Assembly (NCBI GenBank): GCA_963513935.1
Contig: OY740777.1
Location: 13,751,092 to 13,815,091, forward strand
Length of the DNA: 64,000 bases
DNA from: Aphrophora alni
Taxonomy: Eukaryota; Arthropoda; Insecta; Hemiptera; Aphrophoridae
Reading direction: 5' to 3'
Below the pieces are notes generated by a model. That model saw only the letters and a list, made by a program, of their open reading frames with translations, ran no database searches and was not told where the DNA came from. Below, in pieces: positions 23,500 through 33,724 of this stretch. A program made the translations under genes and the position numbers. Position 1 is the first letter of the stretch, and each line of letters begins with the position of its first letter.

Positions 23500-23645
23500 T
23501 CCCTTGAATGCTCACTAGCGTCAAGGTCAAAAAATAAAGAGAGATGGTCCAGAGAAACCTATAAGGGAAATGAAAGAGAGGGATTTAACCCAAGATTACA
23601 TGATAAAAAGGTAGATTCAGGACTGTTGAGCCCCTAAGGATTAAA
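23500..23645 (-). repeat. Dispersed repeat R, partial copy
   Basis: Read on the minus strand it contains GGGGCTCAACAGTCCTGA, a CTTTTTATCATGTAATCTTG segment, AAATCCCTCTCTTTCAT and GTTTCTCT in the family order. The 3' part is missing. Confidence 0.65.
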
Positions 23646-24149
23646 TGTGAACTGATAACATAGGTAATTAACAATGTTGGAATAAGATCAATTTTCATAT
23701 GTGCGCTTCCGCAAGTAACTGGAAACTTATCTCTAAGCCTGCTCCCCTCCCCCTTTTGTTTTCAAAATTCGTGACTATTTATGATGACTGTAAAATTCTT
23801 GAGTTTCTAAATTATCAATTTTAGATGAAAAATGGTATCGGGTAATAATATGTTTTAGTTTAACATCCCCTTATGCAGGATAATTCGGAACTGATTGGCA
23901 ATCTCTAAGGAAATGCTTCTATACCTTAAAAATAAGATACAAAGTTCATATAATTACAGTGCTGGTAACATTTCCTAACTCGACCATTTTGTGTTTTAAA
24001 AAAAGATACTATAGGTGTCAGTACAGTAGGCCTACAGTTCATACATTCTAATATTTGCCAATATTGAGAATGTGTGAAATCTCAATCACATGGGACTTAA
24101 GTATGATAAGTTGCCTACTTCGGAGTATTAGGCGCTCCACTCCTCTCAC

Positions 24150-24245
24150 CATCGGGGTCGGAGTTTTAAGCTCATATAGATTGGCAGCACATAGCTGTGT
24201 GCGTTACCACTCAGGGATCATAACACCTCCACCCAAAAAGAGTGA
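24150..24245 (-). repeat. Possible tRNA-derived SINE head
   Basis: On the minus strand CTGAGTGGTAACGC resembles a tRNA A box (TRGYNNAGNGG-like), with a weak B-box-like GAGCTTAAAACTCCG about 40 bp downstream. There is no second copy here to confirm it. Confidence 0.3.
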
Positions 24246-24299
24246 CAAGGAGTTTTTGGGATGGGTTTGGGCTCCTCGCGTGCTTGTAAAATATTTTTA

Positions 24300-24700
24300 A
24301 TACGGATTAGTTTATCCAAAACTGTCAAATAGACCATGGTGATACAGCCCTGTCCAATAAAAATCTAAGTGCAAAGAACCAGCGGCTGTATAGTTCGGCT
24401 CGTTATCTAAGAGTAATGTTGAGTCTGACTGGGATACCCTAAGGGAATACATTCGTTTTCCACAGTTAATCCTACCTAACCTAAGTTGGCATAACCCCAC
24501 AGCTTTTATGAGCCTCGTAATTTAAATATAACCTATATTACTAGTTTCTTGCTCCTCTCGGTATCATGGGCCTACTGGCCTCGAATCTGTACATACGTGA
24601 AGGAGTCTCTATTCGCTACCCTCGTGTTGATACTCGGTCCTACGGAATTTACCAACTATACAAACATCAAATAAGCGGAGGGGAAATCAAATATTCTGCG
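24300..24700. other. Unassigned segment with moderate GC
   Basis: No exon structure or known element could be recognised. The segment contains a CTACCTAACCTAA phrase (24471) and, at its end, an NRF-1-like palindrome. Confidence 0.35.
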
Positions 24701-24708
24701 CATGCGCT
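24697..24708. promoter_or_regulatory. NRF-1/Ewg-like palindrome
   Basis: CTGCGCATGCGCTG matches the core TGCGCATGCGC recognised by NRF-1-type factors. Similar cores occur near 27342 and 28083. With no transcript nearby, these are sequence matches only. Confidence 0.25.
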
Positions 24709-25470
24709 GTCGATGTAATCCTAACCTACAAACCTAGGCCTACTTAATGGGTGGTCGGAGGGAGTAGGTATCTGTCAAAAAAATCAGATCTATCAGTCAG
24801 TTTTAAACTTATGATTTAAATTAACTTAAATGAAGCGTATTTCTATGGTAGAAAAATGTTGACCTAATGTAACAATAATGCAAAACAATGTCAGAAACAT
24901 TGAGCTGCCATTGCTTTTTATTTGCTAGCTTTAAGAGTATTTATATTAAACAAATTGTAATACGATGTATTTAGTCTTAATTACTTCCCCTCTCTTTTTA
25001 CCTCATGATTTATTTATTTTATTATTAGGTGAACTATTGCATTTCGATCATTATATTAGTAGGCTATAAAGGTGTTGGAAAATAAAAATACTAAAATCAT
25101 ACTTTTTTATTCTTTGTTATAGCCGACATCATATTACTAAAAGATTGATTGTTTTAAAGTAGCCTATTTGGTTCTGTATATTTGTTGTACGGTGCTCCAC
25201 AACACTGATTTTGATGTAATTTTTCTCAAGTGGAACTTACTGCCTAAATACTACGATTTTGCACAATATTACTAAAATTATTATCACTGTTTATTAAATA
25301 AACAGTGAATCAAAAACTGTTATAAATTACTCTTAGGGGCAGATCGGTGCACATGTTATAGTCCCAACTAACTAGGTTGAGTCTAATTATTATTCAAATT
25401 GATTTTCCATTCAAATTCAAATCACTCCGAAACACCATCTGGCATGATCTCTCGAGAATATCTCGTTCTG

Positions 25471-25715
25471 GTTACCATAGCAACAAGCAGTGTTACATCA
25501 TTGGTTAAAGATACAGAACCCATTAAAGCAGCATGCCATCTCCGTTGCTATGACAACAGCTAGTATTCTAATCTGTACACGCGCAAGGGTAGGCCTACTG
25601 TGGCCATTTAAATCTGTTGTCATGGCAACAATAGAATTCGAAATTTTTCAACAGCCATGCGGAATAAGGCGTGGTCTATTTTAACGTAACCATGGTAACA
25701 CTGTTTTAAATGAAC
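25471..25715 (-). repeat. Dispersed repeat X, copy 2, with four regularly spaced X-box motifs
   Basis: Four sites fit the RFX-family X-box consensus GTHNYYATRRNAAC with no mismatch: GTTACCATAGCAAC (25471-25484), GTTGCTATGACAAC (25544-25557), GTTGTCATGGCAAC (25616-25629) and GTAACCATGGTAAC (25686-25699). Start-to-start spacings are 73, 72 and 70 bp. Homology to 20800-20950 in inverted orientation shows that this is a mobile or duplicated unit. The end sites are roughly inverted, so they may double as terminal repeats. Confidence 0.85.
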
Positions 25716-25921
25716 AAAATACAATTCCATTGGTGTGTGATTTTGAACCGCCACACATGTTTACTGCCGTTGATTGAAAAATAGGTAATAACTTCCGGTA
25801 GGCCATGTCTTTATGGAAGTTATGAAATTGTAAAAAACTCAATTTATTTCCAAAATAACGGTTTTCAATCCCAATGCTTAAAAATTATTATACACGAACT
25901 TACACAAAAATAAACTTTTTC

Positions 25922-26345
25922 TTCACACTGCTTCAAAAACAGCTGTTTTCAATACATGCATTGAGATAGGCCTACTAAAAGGTTGTTCATTTTAGTCCTA
26001 GGACCTAAAATTATCAGCTGAGGTCGAGGTCATCAGCTGTTACTTCGTTTATACGAATTGATTAACGATTGTAAAGCATCTATAAAAACAACCGATACTC
26101 TCGATTGTAAATAACCGTTAAAACAGCTGTTACCATCGATTTGAAGGCAAATAGGTTATAGCCTAACATTTTAGTTTTTGTGAAATTGTTTTCTTATATT
26201 ATTTGCAATATAACGAAAAATTAGTTCATCACTTGGACCAAAAGAAGCTTTACGATCCTCGCTCATTTTCCGGCTACGGCTCCAATTCGGCCGACTAGAA
26301 CTTGTATTGCAAAGTTTCACTTTTGGTCCTAGTGATGAAATATAC
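25922..26345 (+). repeat. Dispersed repeat Q, copy 2
   Basis: See copy 1 at 12863-13276. The central 110 bp are almost identical. This copy carries TAGGCCTA at 25967-25974 and TAGCCTA at 26159-26165 where copy 1 has only the equivalent of the TA, and lacks two such insertions that copy 1 has. Confidence 0.85.
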
Positions 26346-26639
26346 TACAGGCCTACTCCTACTAACAATTTAAGATTAACCTAGCTACTTTTTTACTCGC
26401 ATATAATATAATACTCGCAGTATCCATATATGTAATGAATAGAAAAATAAAGAGAAACAAAGAATATTGATGAGGAATTATTTTCAGAAATTTTAAATCA
26501 TAGGCTAGATGGTAATACAATTTGGATAACCTATATGTGATGATAAAAAATTGGTATCGACCTTTTTTGTTGAATTATCCGTTTCGAAGTCAAAAAGAGT
26601 GTGTTTCGTAGGTAAAACCAAACACTTGTAATTTACGAG

Positions 26640-26735
26640 CGTGTCTGTCTGTCTGTCTGTCTGTAAGTCGCAACCTACTTCTAACTTAACATTTATAGCC
26701 TATTCTTTGTATTGTTCCACATATAGTGATAACTA
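26640..26735 (-). repeat. Dispersed repeat with (GTCT)n tract, copy 2
   Basis: This is an inverted homologue of 16075-16180. The tetranucleotide tract (26643-26664) is slightly longer here. Confidence 0.65.
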
Positions 26736-26817
26736 AAAAGACTTTGGGGTAGCCTAATTAAGGGGCAAAAACTAGAGAGTTGTAATTTGTTTTGTTTGTT
26801 TAATCTTATTTGTGGCG

Positions 26818-26818
<1 letters not shown>

Positions 26819-26853
<35 letters not shown>

Positions 26854-26875
26854 CCTAATGTGTGTGTGTGTGTTT
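26819..26875. repeat. Microsatellite (TA)n followed by (TG)n
   Basis: About 17 TA units are followed by AGCCTAA and six TG units. The junction again holds a TAGCCTA motif. Confidence 0.95.
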
Positions 26876-26879
26876 TTTG

Positions 26880-29360
26880 CCGAAAAAATTAATAGGCATA
26901 TGTTGGCGCTAGGCCAAATTTAAAATGTCAGATCATGCCCCCCCCCCTTCTAACTTGAACACGGCGTGATCACAAATCTGAAATTAAATAATCATTTTAT
27001 AATTTAATTGTTGCCTAGTCATATTAAATAGGTTTCTTAAATTGTTAACTAATACCTACTGAATGGCAGATTTCATAAAATTTTATTGAAAACGACTCCA
27101 AACAAATCATTGTTGAAACTTTTGGGAGAAATAATGTGAATAAAAGAAAAGTAGAGAAAGAATGTTGTCATGTAGACCTAATTGATAAAACCGTTTTGTA
27201 TAATTACATAATTAGCTAAACTCAGGGAATCTAGTTTGACAAATATATAACCTAAATTTGTTATATCACACTTTTTTCTGATTTAGCCTATACATTAATT
27301 CAACGGTAAATGTGTATCTGCAATTTGTAATTGAAAGTGATATGCGCATGCGTAAAGAAATGTTTAAATTTGCCAGATAAATAGTCCTAGACTACACTAC
27401 ATGAAAATTATTCTTCCAGCTATTACCAAGCTTATTCCAATACTAAACTCGACTTAACCTACTTTAACAAATGTTTAGGAATAGGCCTACAGCTGTATAA
27501 GAAATCAAACCTACTAGGCCTAGGCCCTACTGAATGGTTTGGTCACTATGCAATGCGCAAAACGCGTTCAATAGTAATAAAAATGTGACATGGATAGGCC
27601 ACAGTTGGGCATAGCATGATACAGTAAATTTATGAACAATATTTCATACAAATACAGTATGCCTACATACAATATATAGGCCTAAACAATATATTGAATT
27701 AGAGATATTTCAGGATTTGTTAATTTTACTTCTCTCATGAAAACGTAGTTTTTAGGTAGGCTATAGCCTACATTAGATTGAGAAGCAGGTAAATATCGGT
27801 TGTAGGCCTACCTCGTCCACCGATTTTTCTATAAAAAATTATGAAAACAAAGTATTGTTTTGTCGCAATAAACGTTTCAAGTCCCCAAATGCATTTCTTC
27901 ACTGTTAAATATAGGCTAACACACAGAAAACGAGGAATCTAGCTGTTAGGTTAAATACAACGAAAGACTACGCTCGTCAAGTGTCATAGCTCGATGTTTA
28001 TTATTAAAAGATATAATATAAATACTATTATTAATATTAAATGACAAATTCCTGGGATTCAGATAATAAGTGTTGTTGTTGGACGCATGCGCAGTACACT
28101 TCTTATGACAGGTTAAATATCAATTACGTTGTACGAGTTCATAATTATTAGATCACTATGTATAGGCTATATTACACCTATAGTGCCGGTGTTTATAAAT
28201 TACTTACTGTTAGGCCTACATTTTTATTATTACAATTGTCTTAATAACAAGAAATAAAGAGTCCATTTCAATTTGGTAGTAGTAGGCCTATCACATACAA
28301 AATTACGCTAACTTACATTTCACTAAAACACGGAAATTTTACAATAGTCTACAGTTACATTTTTCCTACCTTGTAAAAGAACCCGTGATACATTTCTTTT
28401 GTATAATGGCATCTCCGGCGTATCTTTCTGGACAAATCTGAATAAACGCTCACGCACAAATAGACAATCACACTAACACTTACGCACATTATTGTATCGA
28501 ATTACTCTACATACAATTATAACCCACCGAGAAGAATTAGAACAACCCGGTAAGAATTTAAAAAAACAAAGTAATTAAAAAAATACGTTATAGGCTAACT
28601 CAACCGAAGCGAAATAGCTAGTGAATATTGAAATTAATAATCAGCTGTTACCTGTTGCAACAATTATGATTCGATTATTAACCAATCAAATCGATTGTTG
28701 GCTCACGCCAGCTGGGTAAATTACCATAAGTTAAGGAAAATGACACAAGAATGCGCCGCAATGCATTCTTTGATTGATTAATTGATTTGAGATTCGATTT
28801 TATTTCATTTTAGGTTAGGCTACTGAAATTTTAAAAGGCTATAATTTGATGTTATAGTTAAAAACTGGTTTATTATAATATATATATATCAGTACAAATT
28901 ATTTTATTTGGCCTAGACTTATACTGATTAAAAAGAATAAATAATTCACTGTTCGGTATCGATTATACGGCGGTCATAGTTCATTTTGGTGTCTTCAAAT
29001 TGAATCATGACTCTATACTTGGATTGGAAGATTGATTTACTCTCACATTACACCAAAATTTTCAAATCCTATCTTTGAGAACGGCAACCATTGCTATATT
29101 TTGATTTTGGACCAATAACTGAAATTTTTTGGATAAGGGAACAAACACTTTTTTCTTTCTTCCAAATGTGTAGTAGGCCTAAAGAGAAGTTACGTAGTGG
29201 ATCAAAAAATCGTCATGTTTTGGAATCTCCCAAGATGTCTGTCTTGCGGCAATGGGCTTCACATATTTCGTTCAAACTTTGCGAAAAAAGATAACACTAA
29301 TGACTCAAATTAAATACATACGCAAAATCAAAAAAATATTAGCCTAGAGTTTATTTCTAA
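26880..29360. other. AT-rich spacer dense in TAGGCCTA-type motifs
   Basis: No gene is recognised. Motifs lie near 27281, 27484, 27517, 27680, 27756, 27763, 27805, 27910, 28162, 28213, 28283, 28590, 28815, 29175 and 29340. NRF-1-like cores lie near 27342 and 28083, and CAGCTG sites at about 28643 and 28709. A 67-codon frame at 29091-29294 has no recognisable domain. Confidence 0.6.
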
Positions 29361-29364
29361 TAGG

Positions 29365-29490
29365 TGATTAGAGAAGAACCAACTCTTGTTCTTTTTCCAG
29401 AGCTAGGGAGGGGGGTGTCTATCTTCTGTTCTCACACTTTTCTTATAAAGCGATGATGACCGAAAGGTTTTTTGTCTTGAGGGTCAATCA
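29365..29490 (+). repeat. Dispersed repeat R, 3' partial copy
   Basis: It keeps AACTCTTGTTCTTTTTCC, the GGGCTAGG-like region and GCGATGATGACCGAAAGGTT at the 3' end. The 5' half is absent. Confidence 0.7.
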
Positions 29491-29494
29491 AAAA

Positions 29495-30665
29495 GTGAAA
29501 ATGATATGTCAGCACCTACTTTGAACTAATATTTAAATAAAAGCCTAAACTTGCTTCACTTGTGCCATAAAAATTCCTGTCTTTTAAATTATATTGGATT
29601 AAATTGAGCTTTTAAAAAGTTTAATAGTTATTCCCGAACTATAAAATCCGTGAAAAATTATACTTCAAGAAATCAACTAAAAGAACATTATTTATGTAGT
29701 GAAGACAAGTAATTATGTGCATGAACGATGTATCCACATTACTCTGGTATTATTTTTGTCCAATCACCCTATCCATTTAGAAATGCTGAGTCTAATTGGA
29801 GTAGAGTTGGATGATGACAAACTTACCTAATTAATTATATAGACATGATCCACTTTATAACTGGGCCCATGGTACCAAATCTTATAGTTTAGAAGAAAAA
29901 TGTATTTCCTATGATTGCAATTATATTATTTTACTTTCGTAGTAAGAGAAGGTAATATGGAGTCAAAAAATTGATATAAAATTATTTGTAACCTGTTTTC
30001 AGGTCACCTAAATGCAAAAAAGTAGATTTTGGAATAATGTATGTGCAGTGCCCTTCAGTGTGTGGACTAATTTGAATAAATGGTATGTGGACAGACATTG
30101 GGACTATTTTGTTGTTGAAAAATTAACATTTGTTGGGGGTAGGCTGTAAGGAAAAAAAAACACAAAATTACAACTTTCTCAAAATCAACTCTAATGATTT
30201 TAATCAAACTGTAGACTCTAAAACACTAAATAAAATGTATCAGAAATGATCACTCGAAAAATACCAGTTTACTAGTTATCGGTAGGAAAACTATAGAATC
30301 GACTGCAAGGCTGTTGATTTTTCAAAATTGGCTCTACCGAATTAATTACAATCTTATTGTAATACGAAGATTACCTGTAATTTTAAGATTACCAAACCTG
30401 TGTGCAAAATTTCAAGTAAAAACATAATTGGTCAGAAATAATTAGGAAAAAACAAAGTTAGATTTGAATCAAATATAATTTACAAATACGGTGTCCACAT
30501 AGTTTATTTTCACTTTTTAGTGTACTACCTCACTGACATATTTGTTAATGGGCGAGAGTACTATTTAAGTGTTTTGAGAATGGAGTACATCCGAAACGCA
30601 TCTACAAAAAATGTGAGATTAACAAAACTGTAAAAGGCGGAACAATGTACTCATTTTAATTTCAA
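29495..30665. other. AT-rich spacer with old repeat fragments
   Basis: Pieces of repeat T (about 29580-29650) and of the dispersed phrase family CTCTAATGATTTTAATCAAA (about 30190) are visible. No gene is seen. Confidence 0.5.
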
Positions 30666-30671
30666 TTCTAA

Positions 30672-30938
30672 TTCTGTTCTATCTCCAAATTAAAAATTTA
30701 TAAAGCTTTGCTCAGACCTATTTGGACATATGGCATACAATTATTTGGTTATGGAACAAAAAAACATTTACAAAAGATTCAAGCATTCCAATCAAAATGT
30801 TTACGTTTCATCACCAACACACCTTCATATGATAGCAACTTAACTCTACACACAGACCTCATGACTCCATTCATTGAACAAATAGCACATTTACACTATT
30901 CCATAACAAAATTCAAAACCTCAAGAATCTACTTTTAG
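30672..30938 (+). pseudogene. Jockey-like ORF2 C-terminal fragment
   Basis: The frame reads KLKIYKALLRPIWTYGIQLF and then LQKIQAFQSKCLRFITNTP, an order strongly reminiscent of Jockey-clade ORF2 proteins just after the reverse transcriptase catalytic domain, where the family has K.LLYK...RPIWTYG..LWG and a Q.K.LR.I.N.P motif. The expected W of LWG is F here. The stop at 30936-30938 is premature; downstream sequence in another frame keeps an NRDFLD piece typical of the extreme C-terminus. The catalytic YADD region is upstream of the truncation and is absent, so the fragment is inert. Confidence 0.8.
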
Positions 30939-31065
30939 GTTGTTTAATAAAATTGTCAAACCATGACATCTTCGCAAGTGTTGGAATAGAGACTTTCTGG
31001 ACTAACATCACTGAAGATTTGCTGATGGGTAATCATTCATGTTATTTTCCCCTATCCTATTATAT
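30672..31065 (+). mobile_element. Jockey-like non-LTR retrotransposon 3' end, copy 2
   Basis: A 5'-truncated copy begins in the reverse transcriptase thumb region. Its homologue at 14466-14740 is more decayed. The 3' part includes a TTTAATAAAATTGTCAAACC segment found in both copies. No clear target duplication was seen. Confidence 0.75.
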
Positions 31066-32837
31066 CATTTGATTATTGTGCAATTTTATATATTTTCAAA
31101 TAACATATAAAAATAACAATGCATTATTTTAACGTCATCATAGGGGGTTTTTTGACAGATAATTCTCAAACTCATACTGTTTTCAGAATGGTGATCAATG
31201 GTTTGTATACAATCTTAGTAGTAGTAGTAGATACATTTGAGCCAATTCTTAGAAGATCAAATTTGAATTAAGGAATAATTAGGGTAAATAGTCCCTCGAA
31301 CTACTCAATATCAATCAACAAGTTTCTGAGAAATGAGCGCTCTGACAAAAGTACTTTTTCTCATTCAAAATGTATCTACAAAACCTATAAACAATTTTTT
31401 TTCACTCTGTATATAGATAGCAAGGAATTGTAAATTTCAATATTGTGGAAACTTACCTTATGGAAAATTCAACATGGCATGTCACATCTATACTAACTGA
31501 TGAAAACATCAACAAATCTTGTCATGAGAATAGTTTGAAAGTCTGTAAACAAACAAAATATTTTGAAGGGGATTTTAGGAAGCTGAAGGAAGTTTTGTGA
31601 ATAAAAACAAACACATTAATTTTAAAATTAGAAGCAAGGTAACATAATTTTGACTAGTTTCATATATTATTCTAAAAACACTTTTATTGATAAATATCTT
31701 CTATTTAATTGCTTTCATTAACAATTTTAATTACATATTTCTTACAATAATTTTATAGTTCAATGAAAATTAAAATCACATCATGCCGAAATGGTCAAAG
31801 TAGAATCATGTTGGATCAATAAAACTGAGCCAAACATTATCTCTCGTGCAATAAACCTACATTTAATGGCAGTTGTCAAGTAAAATAACCTAATCTAGAG
31901 AAAGAGTGAGAGGATCTATCTACAATCGTTCAATACGATATGTTTTCAAAATACGTATTTCCTCAGGAAATATGATCCTATACTTTGTTTTTTTATTCAC
32001 ACGATAAAATGTACACAATATTTACAAAATATATACACAATTTATCACTCACATAGTTTACCCACCACGAGTAATCTTCAATAAACAATTAAAACAAAAT
32101 GTTAAATAAATACAAGCGGATTTTAACAATACAACAATCACACTTTTAACAAGAAACAAATACATATACAAAATTACACTTTTAACAACTTCTTTTAGGC
32201 CTATTTTAAACAACAAGTTTAACATATTTATTCTTCCATACTTGTTTATATATATAGTTTCCTGTCTCAAAATTAGGTTCAAAAGCTATTAGGTATTTTG
32301 GATAGAGTAAAGCAGATTATTTAAAGAATAACTACAAAAATACAGTATTAAAAAGGATGAAGTATTACTATATAAATGTGTTTTAGAAGTTTTAAAATGT
32401 TCTACATATCAGAGTAGGTATTTTATATACAGTATATTTTACAATATTACTTTATCATATATATTTTGAACTCATTGAAAAATTAATTTAGTAAAGTGTA
32501 TGGTTAAATATTTGTTAAATTCCATTGGCGAGTATGGACTCTGTTGGCGCGAGCACACACACACACACTCTGTCTCTCCCAGTGCTGTTCTACTTGCAAC
32601 TCATCTCTAGCTAACGATCACCTATCTGCAGTACCTGATTGCAACTTTCAAAATTTGTAATTTGATCTTGTAGAGCAAGTTATTTATGGAATCTTTATAA
32701 AAAGATGAAAGAAATGAGTCGAAACATGACATAATTTTGATGTATATTATATCAGGGTGTAATTCAATGTACTACACTTAAAATCATTGTAATTATATGG
32801 TATTTAGTCTGTGTTTTATTAACTTTTTAAGTGTATA
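31066..32837. other. AT-rich spacer, no gene
   Basis: There is a (CA)6 run at 32559-32570 and otherwise simple AT-rich sequence. A minus-strand frame at 32058-32282 is low-complexity and hydrophobic and is not convincing. Confidence 0.5.
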
Positions 32838-33190
32838 AGGAATAGGTAGCAAGAAGGAATCCCTTATCCAAGTATGAACTGGAATCCAAAGAGGCAGGCC
32901 TGAGCAGGGATAGGTCTTGCCGATCGCAATGTATCCAACAGTGTTTTAGTGAAAAATTACAACCTTAATTGAATGTGTCCAAGAAAACTTGAGACTTAGA
33001 CATTTAGGAAGCTTTGAAAGCCCTGGATTGAAACAAATTCAAATCTAAGTTGATTTGGGATAGTTTCAGAATTACATCACAGCTGGAGAGGGGGAGTTAA
33101 CAATATTACACTTTGTTGGATTCTTGGAGATGTTGGGATTAAGAGGAATGACTATTTTGATAAACTTAAAAAAAAAAAATTGAATTTAGT
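32838..33190 (+). repeat. Dispersed repeat V, copy 1, possible Tc1-like transposase remnant
   Basis: Homologous to 43289-43600: TATGAACTGGA, GAGGCAG.CCTGAGCAGG, ACAACCTTAATGGAATGTGT and ATTACATCA appear in order. Conceptual fragments such as FGIVSELHHSW followed by NDYFDKLK are placed as in the WG.S..G.G...Y...L block of Tc1-type transposases, but the match is weak and stop-ridden. Confidence 0.5.
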
Positions 33191-33255
33191 AAAGAAGTGT
33201 TAGAAAATCCAAAGTCATTCGAGTTGACATTTGATAAATAATCTTAGACCGTAAG

Positions 33256-33713
33256 CAATGACTACATAAATACTATAAGACACGACATAGGATAGGGAAA
33301 TAGTCTACTCTTTACGGGTGCTGTTCGTCACAAGTTTGACACACAGCTATCAGAAAGCGCTAGCAGCAGGTGCTTGACTGTACGCATCCCACTTGGTTGA
33401 GACTGTACAACTGTTGACCTCTCTCTCACAAACCTTCTCACTTACTTCCGTCAGCATAGTCAGTGTTGTCAGTTCGTGCACTGAGATAAGCGATTCTCGA
33501 CCTTCCCTCGCATCTCTGGTCCCATATGTGGCATTAGTGCGTATTCTCTTACCCGCCTGAAACATTGTTTGACCGTAGAGCCACCTAGCGCCAGTCACAT
33601 CAACTTCAGATTGGTCACATCAACGCCACCTAGCGGGTATTAGTCAACTCAAGAATAAGCGTAGAATATTTAACATGGCCATGTCGTGTCTTATAGTATT
33701 TATGTAGTCATTG
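33256..33713 (-). mobile_element. Non-autonomous DNA element M7, copy 3 (458 bp, inverted)
   Basis: It has the same 33-bp ends, inverted relative to copies 1 and 2. The target duplication is CCGTAAG (33249-33255 and 33714-33720). It is the longest copy, with a short internal repeat of GTCACATCAACG near its 5' end. Over the region of the 82-codon frame it differs from copy 1 at six bases, which implies recent activity. Confidence 0.93.
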
Positions 33714-33724
33714 CCGTAAGTAAC

